DNA from: Ligilactobacillus murinus DSM 20452 = NBRC 14221
Lineage (GTDB): Bacteria; Bacillota; Bacilli; Lactobacillales; Lactobacillaceae
Assembly: GCF_001591685.1 (NCBI RefSeq)
Contig: NZ_BCVJ01000017.1
Coordinates: 1-36,125 of the forward strand
Direction of reading: 5' to 3'
Length of the DNA: 36,125 bases
Below are positions 1-8,226 of this stretch, in pieces. Both the position numbers and the translations under genes were made by a program. Every line of letters begins with the position of its first letter. Position 1 is the stretch's first letter. The notes beneath the pieces are model-generated. The model was not told the DNA's origin, did no database searches, and was given only the letters and a program-made list of their open reading frames with translations.

Positions 1-12
1 TAATAAATGTTT

Positions 13-40
13 AAGGCTAGATTAAATTCTAGCCTTTTTT
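13..40 (+). terminator. Rho-independent terminator of a gene left of the window
   Basis: An 8-bp perfect stem (AAGGCTAG at 13-20 with CTAGCCTT at 29-36) is followed by a run of T. It most likely ends a plus-strand transcript that starts outside the window. Confidence 0.75.
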
Positions 41-186
41 AGTGCAAAAAAATCACTTATAAGTTATTATATTAATTGTTAAATACTTATTTGTTTTTAT
101 TGTGTAAAACCTTTAACTATAGGTTTTATCAATAAAACAATACAAGATATCTAATATATATAATAAATATTTTAGGAGTGATTTTA

Positions 187-1221
187 TTGCAAATGCTAAA
201 AACGCGTTCCTTTTGGAATGCAGCTGTTTTAACTTTAGCTTGTGCCTTATTAGGGGTACTTTTAGCTAAGTTGCCATATTTAGAACTAGTTGGAACTTTA
301 GTGATCGCTTTAGTGCTAGGAATGGCACTCCAAGTAAAACCAAATTGGGTGGAAGCTTCCAAACCAGGAGTAGGTTTTATTTCAAATAAGTTTTTGCGAC
401 TTGGGATCATTTTACTAGGCTTTAGGCTCAATTTGATGAAGTTAGCCGATGCTGGGATAAAAACGATCTTGATCGCGATCTTCTTAGTTACGGTGACGAT
501 CTATCTGACCTATTATTTATGCGAACGCTTTGGGGCTGAAAGTGATCTGTCGATCTTGACCGCAGCTGGTTGTGGTGTTTGTGGAGCTGCAGCGGTTATG
601 GGTGTCTCACCACAGATCAAAAATGATGGTGTCGATGAAGAAATTAAACGTGAAAATGAAGTACTTGCGATCGCAGTTGTCTGTGTCATGGGGACTTTAT
701 TTACACTGATCGAGATCGGATTAAGACCGCTCCTTCACATGACTGATTCACAATTTGGGGTCATGGCAGGTGGTTCTTTACACGAGATCGCTCATGCGGT
801 AGCAGCTGGTAGTGCTGGTGGCACGATCAGTTTAGATGACGCTTTGATCATGAAACTATCACGTGTCTTGTTATTAGCCCCAGTTGCCTTAGTGATCGGT
901 ATCTGGTATCAAAAACATTTAGCTAAAAAAGGACAGTTAAAACAAAGTACGGGTGAAAAAAATAAATTACCGATCCCGTGGTTTATGGCAGGATTCCTGA
1001 TCTCAAGTGTTATTGGAACGTTTATCCCACTACCGACCATTTTACTCGATTCATTAGTCCAAGCTGCCTATATCTTTTTAGGAATGGCGATGGCTGCATT
1101 AGGGATGTCGGTCAACTTCCATGTGATCGCTAAACGAGGTAAAAGCGTATTTACAGCATCTTTGATCTCTTCGGTCGTATTATTGATCTTAGCTGCTGGT
1201 GCTGCTAAATTATTCTTCTAG
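187..1221 (+). CDS. YeiH family (UPF0324) putative membrane exporter
   Basis: A 344-residue polytopic membrane protein of the YeiH/UPF0324 family, whose members are annotated as putative sulfate exporters; the substrate is not established. About ten hydrophobic segments fill the sequence. Conserved family stretches include the Gly/Cys-rich AAGCGVCGAAAVMGVSP near residue 130, the GGSLHEIAHAVAAG motif near residue 195, and the C-terminal GMAMAALGMSVNF. Start choice: a GTG at 178 overlaps the AGGAG box (174-178) and cannot use it; TTG at 187 lies 8 bases after the box and is preferred, with ATG 193 the next alternative. The gene is monocistronic, closed by the strong terminator at 1224-1259. A TATAAT at 159-164 could be its -10 box; I see no good -35. 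Confidence 0.85.
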   Translation: MQMLKTRSFWNAAVLTLACALLGVLLAKLPYLELVGTLVIALVLGMALQVKPNWVEASKPGVGFISNKFLRLGIILLGFRLNLMKLADAGIKTILIAIFLVTVTIYLTYYLCERFGAESDLSILTAAGCGVCGAAAVMGVSPQIKNDGVDEEIKRENEVLAIAVVCVMGTLFTLIEIGLRPLLHMTDSQFGVMAGGSLHEIAHAVAAGSAGGTISLDDALIMKLSRVLLLAPVALVIGIWYQKHLAKKGQLKQSTGEKNKLPIPWFMAGFLISSVIGTFIPLPTILLDSLVQAAYIFLGMAMAALGMSVNFHVIAKRGKSVFTASLISSVVLLILAAGAAKLFF

Positions 1222-1223
1222 TT

Positions 1224-1259
1224 AATAGCGTACTATCTGAGGATAGTACGCTATTTTTA
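1224..1259 (+). terminator. Rho-independent terminator after the YeiH gene
   Basis: A perfect 14-bp stem (1224-1237 with 1242-1255) closes a TGAG tetraloop and is followed by TTTTAT. It begins three bases after the stop codon. Confidence 0.9.
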
Positions 1260-1270
1260 TAGGTCTTTGT

Positions 1271-1299
1271 TTGAAATGAAAGCGGAATTATGCTATTTT
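1271..1299 (+). promoter_or_regulatory. Promoter of the feo operon
   Basis: TTGAAA (1271-1276), a 17-base spacer and TATTTT (1294-1299), with an extended -10 TGc at 1291-1293. Transcription would start near 1306, just upstream of the Fur-type box, so a bound repressor would sit on the start site. Confidence 0.65.
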
Positions 1300-1310
1300 T
1301 AAATTGTAAT

Positions 1311-1325
1311 TGAAAATGATTCTCA
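1311..1325. promoter_or_regulatory. Fur-type operator of the feo operon
   Basis: TGAAAATGATTCTCA fits the 7-1-7 inverted repeat of Fur family boxes (TGATAATNATTATCA); the half sites agree at 6 of 7 positions and the flanking ATT/AAT extends the symmetry. It lies between the promoter and the feoA start. Given the iron(II) uptake genes behind it, Fur is the likely ligand; PerR or Zur use similar boxes and cannot be excluded by sequence alone. Confidence 0.75.
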
Positions 1326-1345
1326 ATTAGAATCGGGGTGAGATA

Positions 1346-1825
1346 ATGCAAAAATTATCTGAAGTAATGACGCGGGGCAAATATGTTGTAAGTCAAGTAA
1401 CAGCTGAACATCAATTAAAAAAACGTCTCAGTGAGATGGGGATGGTGCGGGGGAAAATCTTGACTGTGATCACTCAAAATATGCACGCCAATGGGGTGAT
1501 GATCCATTTTCAAGGGCAACGTCTAGCTTTGAGTGATAGTATTGCGAGTTGCATTGAAGTTTTAAGTATTAATGAGCTAACAAAGCAAGAATTAAAACCA
1601 CTTTCCCAGTTGAACTTAAAACAAAGCTGTTTAGTTGCCAAGATAGGTGGTAAAAAAGAATTAAAGCGGCGTCTGATGGATATGGGCTTGACGCAAAATA
1701 CTTTAGTTACCCTAGTAAATACAGCACCATTAGGCGACCCACTCGAGATCTTGTTACGAGGCTATAAGCTGACCTTACGTCGATCTGAAGCTGAGTTGAT
1801 CATGGTAAGGGAGATAAGCATATGA
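1346..1825 (+). CDS. feoA: FeoA-type protein with two tandem FeoA domains
   Basis: A 159-residue cytoplasmic accessory protein of the FeoB iron(II) transporter. FeoA proteins are usually about 75-85 residues with a single SH3-like fold; here two copies are fused. Repeat 1 (about residues 1-72) carries LKKRLSEMGMVRG and repeat 2 (about 84-157) carries LKRRLMDMGLTQN, the family's LxxRLxxMG signature. Each repeat ends in a short strand rich in L, R and S (QRLALSDSIA and YKLTLRRSEAE). The start ATG follows a GGGGTGAG box. The stop codon overlaps the feoB start (ATGA), indicating translational coupling. The Fur-type box directly upstream predicts iron repression. Confidence 0.88.
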   Translation: MQKLSEVMTRGKYVVSQVTAEHQLKKRLSEMGMVRGKILTVITQNMHANGVMIHFQGQRLALSDSIASCIEVLSINELTKQELKPLSQLNLKQSCLVAKIGGKKELKRRLMDMGLTQNTLVTLVNTAPLGDPLEILLRGYKLTLRRSEAELIMVREISI

Positions 1826-3954
1826 AAGAAATAGCACTAGCTGGAAATGCTAATAGTGGTAAAACGACTTTATTCAATTATTTGACCGGAGCTAATCAAC
1901 GCGTTGGAAATTGGCCGGGAGTTACAGTCGAGCGCAAGGCAGGATATTTAAAAAAGGATAAGGCGATCTTATTGCAAGATCTACCCGGGATCTATTCACT
2001 ATCACCATATACACCAGAAGAATTAGTAACGCGCAAGTATTTATTGGAAAAACGACCAGATAAGATCGTTGATGTGGTTGATGCGACCAATATCGAGCGC
2101 AATTTATACTTAACTTTGCAATTATTAGAAACTAAGATACCACTTGTAGTGGCTTTAAATATGGCTGATCTCTTAAATAAACAAGGACGACGGATCAACA
2201 CGAAAAAATTGGCTTATCTTTTAGGGATCCCAGTGATCAAGATCAGTGCACTCAAACGAAAAAATATCGATACATTAGTTGGTGAGATGCAAAAAAAACA
2301 AGCCACACCAGAGATCATTCCCAAATATGATCCACGGTTAGAATCAGCCTTAGCTCAAATAGCCAAACAGTTACAGGGAATCGTAGCCAAAGATGAGTTG
2401 CGGTTTTATGCGATCAAATTGTTTGAACGAGATGAGCAGATCCAAGCTGAATTGAAGTTAGATGCTAAACGTCAAGAAACGATCGCTTGCTTGATCCAAA
2501 CAGCAGAAAAAATTTTTGATGATGAGAGTAGCAGTATTATCATTAATGCCCGCTATGACTTTATTTCACGGGTCATGGACCAATGTGTGATCGATGAAGG
2601 TGATTTTTCCCTGAGTATCTCTGATCGGATCGATCTTATCGTGACGAACCGTTTTTTGGCGTTACCGATCTTTTTTGGAGTCATGTGGGTCGTTTATTAT
2701 TTATCGATCCAAGTTATTGGAACAGCTGGCTCGGATTGGCTAAATGACGTTTTATTTGGGAAGTATATCCCCAATTTTACCGAAGAACTGCTTAGATCTT
2801 GGCATGTGGCGCCATTTATGCAAGGTCTGATCATTGATGGGATCATCGGAGGGGTCGGAGCGGTGCTTGGTTTTTTACCGCAGATCATGATGCTTTTTTT
2901 ATGTTTAGGGATCTTAGAGGACTGTGGCTATATGTCGCGGATCGCTTTTGTGATGGATCGGATCTTTCGGCGTTTCAACTTGTCAGGTAAATCGTTTATT
3001 CCGTTATTAGTCTCTACGGGCTGTGGCGTTCCGGGGATCATGGCGACGCGGACGATCGAAGCAGAAAAAGATCGTAAGATGACGATCATGCTAACGACTT
3101 TTATGCCATGTTCAGCTAAATTGACCGTGATCGCTTTGATTGCGGGGACTTTTTTTAAAGGTCAGAGTTTAGCTGCTCCAGCGGCTTATTTTTTAGGGAT
3201 CATAGCTGTGATCGGGTCGGGGATCTATTTGAAAAAAACCGCTTTATTTGCTGGTGATCCCCAACCATTTGTGATGGAGTTGCCTGCGTATCATCTCCCA
3301 AAGTTAGATAATATCGTGCGGTATGTTTGGTTAAAGAGCAAAGGTTTTGTTCAAAAAGCGGGAACGATCATTTTTGCTTCGATGGTCGTGATCTGGTTTT
3401 TATCAAATTTCAATTTTAGATTAGAACAAGTTCCAGAAGAAGAAAGTATGCTAAAGGGCCTCGGAAGCTTGTTAGCTCCAGTATTTGTGCCTCTTGGTTT
3501 TGGAGATTGGCGTGCCGTCTCAGCTGTTTTAACTGGCTTGATCGCTAAAGAAAATTGTGTAGCGACACTTCAAGTAGCTTTTGGCAATCCACCCCAAGCG
3601 CGGTTTGATCAACTTTTGATAGCAGCCTATACGCCAATGGCAGCTTATGCTTTTTTGGCGTTCAATCTCTTATGTGCGCCGTGTTTTGCTGCGATCGGAG
3701 CAATGCATAAAGAATACGGCGATGCGAGTTGGACATGGCGTGCTATCGGTTATCAAACATTTTTAGCTTATTTAGTAGCTATGTTGATCTATCAGATCTC
3801 AGTACTTGCAAGCGGTAATTATTCCATCTATAATGTGGTACTTGTTTTATTAGGGATCACATTGATCGTTTACGGTTTGTTTATCAAAAAAAGTAAACCG
3901 CAACCGTTAGAACAAACAATAGAAATGAGGGGTTCAGAATGGTCGCAACGGTGA
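1822..3954 (+). CDS. feoB: Iron(II) transporter FeoB, GTP-binding membrane protein
   Basis: A 710-residue Fe(II) transporter in the cytoplasmic membrane. The N-terminal G domain shows G1 GNANSGKT (8-15), a G2 region NWPGVTVE (30-37), G3 DLPG (53-56) and G4 NMAD (113-116). A helical GDI-like spacer follows to about residue 270. The membrane part carries the two Gate regions with the conserved cysteines in CGYMSR, STGCGVPGIMATRTIE and IAKENCVATL. Length is within the bacterial range. G1 has SGK where many FeoB proteins have CGK, which is not expected to harm nucleotide binding. It overlaps feoA by 4 bases and is followed by the small Cys-rich partner at 3939. Confidence 0.95.
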   Translation: MKEIALAGNANSGKTTLFNYLTGANQRVGNWPGVTVERKAGYLKKDKAILLQDLPGIYSLSPYTPEELVTRKYLLEKRPDKIVDVVDATNIERNLYLTLQLLETKIPLVVALNMADLLNKQGRRINTKKLAYLLGIPVIKISALKRKNIDTLVGEMQKKQATPEIIPKYDPRLESALAQIAKQLQGIVAKDELRFYAIKLFERDEQIQAELKLDAKRQETIACLIQTAEKIFDDESSSIIINARYDFISRVMDQCVIDEGDFSLSISDRIDLIVTNRFLALPIFFGVMWVVYYLSIQVIGTAGSDWLNDVLFGKYIPNFTEELLRSWHVAPFMQGLIIDGIIGGVGAVLGFLPQIMMLFLCLGILEDCGYMSRIAFVMDRIFRRFNLSGKSFIPLLVSTGCGVPGIMATRTIEAEKDRKMTIMLTTFMPCSAKLTVIALIAGTFFKGQSLAAPAAYFLGIIAVIGSGIYLKKTALFAGDPQPFVMELPAYHLPKLDNIVRYVWLKSKGFVQKAGTIIFASMVVIWFLSNFNFRLEQVPEEESMLKGLGSLLAPVFVPLGFGDWRAVSAVLTGLIAKENCVATLQVAFGNPPQARFDQLLIAAYTPMAAYAFLAFNLLCAPCFAAIGAMHKEYGDASWTWRAIGYQTFLAYLVAMLIYQISVLASGNYSIYNVVLVLLGITLIVYGLFIKKSKPQPLEQTIEMRGSEWSQR

Positions 3955-4100
3955 TCTTGGGTTTGGTGATCTTTGGGCTAGTAGCATGGGTCGTGTATAC
4001 TAGGATCATTAAGCAAAAAAACAGCGAATGTGGTTCGTGCCATAATGTTGGCTGCCCACTGGTCGATGTTCAAAAGATCGATAAAAAAGAACATTTATAG
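3939..4100 (+). CDS. Small FeoB-associated Cys-rich membrane protein
   Basis: A 53-residue protein beginning MVATVILGLVIF, with one transmembrane helix (about residues 3-20), a basic patch (RIIKQK) and a cysteine cluster CGSCHNVGC. This matches the FeoB-associated Cys-rich membrane protein family, which in many Firmicutes takes the place of FeoC at the end of feo operons; its role is not settled, but the cysteines could bind iron or an iron-sulfur centre. The ATG overlaps the end of feoB by 16 bases and follows a GAGGGG box at 3927-3932. The operon terminator follows directly. Confidence 0.85.
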   Translation: MVATVILGLVIFGLVAWVVYTRIIKQKNSECGSCHNVGCPLVDVQKIDKKEHL

Positions 4101-4104
4101 ATTT

Positions 4105-4138
4105 AAAAGAGTGAGAAGGGAATTCTTACTCTTTTTTT
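4105..4138 (+). terminator. Rho-independent terminator of the feo operon
   Basis: A 13-bp stem with one G-T pair (4105-4117 with 4123-4135) closes a short loop and runs into seven T. It follows the last feo gene by a few bases. Confidence 0.88.
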
Positions 4139-4258
4139 AAGGTGTAAAATTTAACTATTTTGATACGATCTGTGCTAAACTATTCTTGTTAATGTAAGTG
4201 CTTTAATTGTTATTTTTAAAGCTTTCTTAAATATTTAGAGAATGGGGCGTAGAGGAAG

Positions 4259-5908
4259 ATGAGTACACGTGAAAGATTTGAAACGACTGAGATAAATGGA
4301 CGTAATCGCTTGTTTTCAACAACTAAAACGATCATTGAGACTGCCTTTTATGGAAATAATGTTCAGGCGGTAACTGACTTAAAAATGGCATATGAGTTAG
4401 CCAAAAAAAGTCCCAAAACGATCGTGACCGATCAACCGATCAAACATACCAGTGAACTAGGCTTACCTAAAAATGCTGTGATGTTAGTCGATAATCATGG
4501 GCGTGTTGTAGGTAGGACAGCAGCTGCAAGGCAGATCTTAGGGCGCCCTGGAGTAGATAATGCTGAATTAGAAGCTGTTTTACGTGAAGCAGTCTATCAA
4601 GGTGAAGCGCGTCAGTTTTATCAAGCACAAGCGATCGTAGGCTTGGATGAAGAGTTCATGTTAAAAGCTCATTTAATGGTACCACAGGGCTATGAGCTCA
4701 ATTTGCTATCGTATTTACTGAATTTTCAGATCCTTAATGCAGAGTATGCTAAGCGCTATGCCACCTCCAAACCGTACAGTGAAGACGATATCTATCTCTA
4801 CTGTGATCCCGAATGGCATGATCCTCAATATCCAGACGGCTTAGCGCTATTTGACCCTGAACATAATGTAGCTGCGATCTTAGGCTTACGTTATTTTGGT
4901 GAGTTAAAGAAGGCAACTTTGACACTGGCTTGGGCAACAGCGCATCGTAATGGCTATACCGCTTGTCATGGAGGCGAAAAGACATTTCATTTCAAAGACA
5001 AACAAGATAAAGTCTTTGCTTTCTATGGCCTTTCAGGTTCAGGAAAATCGACCTTGACCCACGCTAAACATGCTGGAAAGTTTGATGATATCACGATCTT
5101 ACATGATGACGCTTTTATAATCGACCGTAAGAATGGGAGTTCGATCGCCCTTGAGCCAGCGTATTTTGACAAGACAAGTGATTATTTACCTGGTTCAAAG
5201 GAAATGGAGTACTTCACTACGGTAATGAATGTCGGAGTCACCCAGGATATGCAGGGGAAAAAGACCTTGGTGACAGATGATCTGCGCAATGGTAATGGTC
5301 GGACGATCAAGTCGCGTTATTCAGCTAAAAATCGGGTCGATCGTGAACAAGCACCATTAGATTCGATCTTTTGGATCATGAAAGATGATAGTTTACCACC
5401 AGTCGTTAAATTATCAGATCCAGTGATCGCAGCAACGTTTGGACTAACTTTAGCAACTAAACGTTCAACTGCGGAAAATGTTATCGGTGAATCTCGGGAT
5501 AAGTTAGTGATTGAACCTTTTGCCAATCCATTTAGAGTTTATCCATTGACTGAAGATTACCACGACTTCAAGGAGCTTTTTGAAAAACAACAGGCTAATT
5601 GTTATATCATCAATACGGATTCGTATAATGGTAAAAATATCGACAAAGATACGACTTTAGGTATTTTAGAAGCGATCGCCAACGAAACGGCTGAGTGGAC
5701 TAAATTCGGCGCTTTACCACAGATGAGTTATCTAAGTATTCCAGGGTATGAAGTTGATCTAAATGATGCCACTTATGCTAAAAAATTACGCCAACGTTTG
5801 CAAGACCGGCTAATTTGGGTAAATAATTACACCAAGACACATCCTAAAGAAGAATTACCAGTCGAGATCACCACAAAATTAGAAGAATTGATCACGAAAC
5901 TGAACTAA
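4259..5908 (+). CDS. pckA: Phosphoenolpyruvate carboxykinase (ATP)
   Basis: A 549-residue cytoplasmic enzyme that interconverts oxaloacetate + ATP and phosphoenolpyruvate + CO2 + ADP. The fold is that of the ATP-dependent family: the P-loop GLSGSGKST (257-265) and the kinase-2/metal motif HDDAF around residue 283 are visible, and the conserved tail YNGKNIDKDTT lies near residue 460. The P-loop differs slightly from the common GLSGTGKTT. In fermentative lactobacilli the enzyme may run in the CO2-fixing, ATP-forming direction or feed gluconeogenesis; this is inference. The AGAGG box (4251-4255) is only 3 bases from the ATG, shorter than usual. The gene is monocistronic, between terminators at 4105 and 5910. 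A degenerate cre-like sequence lies at 4192-4207. Confidence 0.92.
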   Translation: MSTRERFETTEINGRNRLFSTTKTIIETAFYGNNVQAVTDLKMAYELAKKSPKTIVTDQPIKHTSELGLPKNAVMLVDNHGRVVGRTAAARQILGRPGVDNAELEAVLREAVYQGEARQFYQAQAIVGLDEEFMLKAHLMVPQGYELNLLSYLLNFQILNAEYAKRYATSKPYSEDDIYLYCDPEWHDPQYPDGLALFDPEHNVAAILGLRYFGELKKATLTLAWATAHRNGYTACHGGEKTFHFKDKQDKVFAFYGLSGSGKSTLTHAKHAGKFDDITILHDDAFIIDRKNGSSIALEPAYFDKTSDYLPGSKEMEYFTTVMNVGVTQDMQGKKTLVTDDLRNGNGRTIKSRYSAKNRVDREQAPLDSIFWIMKDDSLPPVVKLSDPVIAATFGLTLATKRSTAENVIGESRDKLVIEPFANPFRVYPLTEDYHDFKELFEKQQANCYIINTDSYNGKNIDKDTTLGILEAIANETAEWTKFGALPQMSYLSIPGYEVDLNDATYAKKLRQRLQDRLIWVNNYTKTHPKEELPVEITTKLEELITKLN

Positions 5909-5909
5909 A

Positions 5910-5954
5910 AAAAGAGCATTCGAAATTTTTAAAATTTCGAATGCTCTTTTTATC
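5910..5954. terminator. Bidirectional terminator between pckA and the convergent LURP-one-like gene
   Basis: A very long near-perfect palindrome (5910-5929 with 5931-5950, centre T at 5930) with A-runs on the left and T-runs on the right, so it can act on both strands. It separates two converging genes. Confidence 0.9.
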
Positions 5955-5965
5955 AGTGTGTCAGG

Positions 5966-6487
5966 TCACCAAGCTAATTTGCCATAGTAAGCTTTATTTT
6001 TAGCTTTTAGGTCAAGACGTGCCCAGTAATCGAGGATCGCAGCAATACAAAAACATAGCGGTTCATCGGCCTGTTCAGCAATATGAAATTCTAAGGCATT
6101 CCCAGTAGCTGTTTGAACTTCTGAGATCGTCATAATACATTGGCGTCCATGGTAGACTTTATAGTTAAATGTCATCAAATTACCGATGATAAACCAATTG
6201 AGCCCTTTGACAAAGAGCATTTCATGGCTGATACCATAATAACGTCGCAAAGAACCAACATGGTGGCGTCTGTCATAGAGATCAAACTTTGGGAAAAAGC
6301 CAAGAGTCCGCTGTTTGATCTCAGCTAGTCGTTCACCAGTAACGTTATAGACTGATAAGACGCCAGGTGAAAGGCCCCACTTGCCAACTAATAGGTAGAT
6401 CAGGCGACCAGAACTATCTTTGATGCGGATGGTCCCACGATTGGATAGTTCGGTGCGTCGAGTATATAGATTGCGCACATTAAGCAC
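5966..6487 (-). CDS. LURP-one-related / YxjI-like protein
   Basis: A 173-residue protein resembling the LURP-one-related (YxjI, tubby-like) family: a string of short beta strands with motifs such as GTIRIKDSSGRLIYLLVGKWG, SVYNVTGERLAEI and FFPKFDLYD, and a C-terminal hydrophobic helix ending in DYWARLDLKAK. The molecular function of bacterial members is unknown; a scaffold or membrane-surface role is sometimes suggested. A GAGGTG box lies upstream of the ATG. It follows the HAD hydrolase gene by 26 bases on the same strand, so the two are probably co-transcribed. The assignment rests on the strand pattern and is moderately sure. Confidence 0.7.
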   Translation of the reverse strand: MLNVRNLYTRRTELSNRGTIRIKDSSGRLIYLLVGKWGLSPGVLSVYNVTGERLAEIKQRTLGFFPKFDLYDRRHHVGSLRRYYGISHEMLFVKGLNWFIIGNLMTFNYKVYHGRQCIMTISEVQTATGNALEFHIAEQADEPLCFCIAAILDYWARLDLKAKNKAYYGKLAW

Positions 6488-6513
6488 CTCGCTCTTGCTA
6501 GCACTGATTGACT

Positions 6514-7383
6514 TTAATTTTTCTTGGCCAAAACTTCTTCGATCGCGATCCCGGCGCCATCTTCGGTGTTAGGAGCAGTGATGTATTTAGCCAACATCTT
6601 CACTTCATCACTGCCGTTACCCATAGCATAACTGATCCCAGCGGCTTTGAGCATTGAGACGTCATTGTTGTTATCACCAATTGCCATTACATTGTCCATT
6701 GGGATATTCAAGCTATCCGCATAAGCTTGGAGTGCGACACCTTTTTGAGCATTGACGTGGTTGATCTCAATATTTCCAGGGCCCGAAGAGGTGATCACAA
6801 GATTGTCATTTTTAGAAAGTTCATCTTTGATCGGTCCTAAAACTTTTTGCCCTTCAGGACTAAAGACCACGATCTTGCCGATGACAGTTTTAGGATCATC
6901 AACTAGGTCCATATAGTTGTCAACATAATTGATATTCATAAGTTCCATTCGAGCTGAAGCTAAAGTCACCGCTAACTTATAAGGTGTATCAGGACTAATG
7001 CTGGCTAATAATTCAGCAAAGTTTTCGATCCGTTTAGCCTTATTATCAGAGCAAACGCCTTTAGCTGTGATCACTTCAAAGTAGAGCCCATTTTTCTTCA
7101 AAGTCAACATGATCTTTTTGGCAATGGAGTCTGGGATCGGAGCAGCGCTGATCTCTTTGCCGTTTTCGTCTAAAACAAAGGCACCATTCAAAGTGATCAT
7201 TGGGCAGTTAAAGCCTGCTTCAGTGATCAACGGCTTAACTTCATCATAAGCACGCCCAGTTGAAACGATAAAATGGACGCCTTGTTTTTGTGCTTCCTTG
7301 ACTGCAGCAGCATTTCGTTTGGAAATGACCATTTTGTCGTTTAACAATGTTCCGTCCATGTCAGACGCAATAATTTGAACCAT
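6514..7383 (-). CDS. Cof-type HAD superfamily sugar-phosphatase
   Basis: A 289-residue HAD hydrolase of the Cof/YidA group, which dephosphorylates small phosphorylated metabolites such as sugar phosphates; the substrate cannot be read from sequence. Motif I is DMDGTLL (nucleophile Asp8, acid/base Asp10), motif II is STGR near residue 46, and motif IV is GDNNNDVSML in the C-terminal third; the lid domain lies between. Start choice: a GTG 15 bases upstream lies inside the AGGTGGG box, so ATG at 7383, 10 bases after the box, is used. It heads a probable two-gene minus-strand unit with the LURP-one-like gene. A cre-like site at 7458-7473 lies upstream. Confidence 0.9.
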   Translation of the reverse strand: MVQIIASDMDGTLLNDKMVISKRNAAAVKEAQKQGVHFIVSTGRAYDEVKPLITEAGFNCPMITLNGAFVLDENGKEISAAPIPDSIAKKIMLTLKKNGLYFEVITAKGVCSDNKAKRIENFAELLASISPDTPYKLAVTLASARMELMNINYVDNYMDLVDDPKTVIGKIVVFSPEGQKVLGPIKDELSKNDNLVITSSGPGNIEINHVNAQKGVALQAYADSLNIPMDNVMAIGDNNNDVSMLKAAGISYAMGNGSDEVKMLAKYITAPNTEDGAGIAIEEVLAKKN

Positions 7384-7419
7384 AGTATAAAATCCCACCT
7401 TAATTTATCTAATGACTTC

Positions 7420-7448
7420 ATTCTAACATGAAAGTAAAAATTTTACAC
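7420..7448 (-). promoter_or_regulatory. Possible promoter of the HAD phosphatase gene
   Basis: On the minus strand there is an extended -10 TGtTAGAAT (TAGAAT at 7425-7420), with a weak -35 GTGTAA at 7448-7443 and a 17-base spacer. The -35 is poor, so this depends on the extended -10. Confidence 0.4.
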
Positions 7449-7457
7449 ACTCAGTAC

Positions 7458-7473
7458 TTGTAAGCGCTAACGA
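7458..7473. promoter_or_regulatory. cre-like site (CcpA) between divergent HAD and ung genes
   Basis: TTGTAAGCGCTAACGA matches the catabolite response consensus WTGNNARCGNWWWCAW at 15 of 16 positions, with the central AAGCGCTA intact. It sits between two divergent transcription units, about 30-40 bases upstream of the likely minus-strand -10 box and about 50 bases before the ung start. The ung operon includes pta, a known CcpA-controlled gene in several Firmicutes. Confidence 0.55.
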
Positions 7474-7521
7474 TGTTATTATTTTTAAGTTATGGTAAAA
7501 TTAATGCGAGGTGTAATATTA

Positions 7522-8226
7522 TTGAAAGAATTGATTCATAATGATTGGCAGCAAGTTTTAGCGCCAGTGTTCGAATCGGAAAACTATGCCAAATTGCATA
7601 ACTTTTTAAAATATGAATATGGTCATTACGTGATCCATCCGGATATGTACCACATCTTCGAGGCCTTTGAATGGACGCCTTTTTCACAAGTCAAAGTGGT
7701 GATCTTAGGCCAAGACCCGTATCATGGACCCAAACAAGCTCATGGATTGAGTTTTTCAGTGTTACCTGGAGTCAAGATCCCACCGTCACTGCAAAATATC
7801 TATAAAGAATTGCAAAGCGACTTAGGGATCGCACCGGTAAACCATGGTTATCTCGAAAAGTGGGCTAAACAAGGTGTATTATTGCTCAATTCGGTCTTAA
7901 CTGTTCGGGATGGGCAAGCATTTTCTCATCGTGGTCAAGGTTGGGAAGCTTTAACGGATCTAGCTATCCAAGAATTATCCAAGCGACCTATGCCAGTTGT
8001 ATTTATCTTGTGGGGAAAAGCAGCCCAAAATAAGCTGGCTTTGATCGATCAGAGTAAAAATGTAGTCATCATGTCACCACATCCGAGTCCATTATCGGCA
8101 AGTCGGGGATTTTTTGGGTCAAAACCATTTTCAAAAACGAATGCAGCCTTAGAGGCAATGGGGGAAACACCGATCGACTGGCAATTGCCACAGACCGTAA
8201 ACGTGTCACAAAAAGGAGGATTTTAA
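7522..8226 (+). CDS. ung: Uracil-DNA glycosylase, family 1
   Basis: A 234-residue base-excision repair enzyme that removes uracil from DNA. The water-activating motif GQDPYHG contains catalytic Asp65, and the second active-site motif HPSPLSA contains His187. The N-terminus KELIHNDW and the length fit family 1 Ung of lactobacilli. Start choice: ATG codons at 7492 and 7504 precede or touch the GAGGTG box (7508-7513); TTG at 7522 is 8 bases after it and gives the expected N-terminus. The stop codon is directly followed by the pta start, with the AGGAGG box for pta inside the end of ung. Confidence 0.93.
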   Translation: MKELIHNDWQQVLAPVFESENYAKLHNFLKYEYGHYVIHPDMYHIFEAFEWTPFSQVKVVILGQDPYHGPKQAHGLSFSVLPGVKIPPSLQNIYKELQSDLGIAPVNHGYLEKWAKQGVLLLNSVLTVRDGQAFSHRGQGWEALTDLAIQELSKRPMPVVFILWGKAAQNKLALIDQSKNVVIMSPHPSPLSASRGFFGSKPFSKTNAALEAMGETPIDWQLPQTVNVSQKGGF

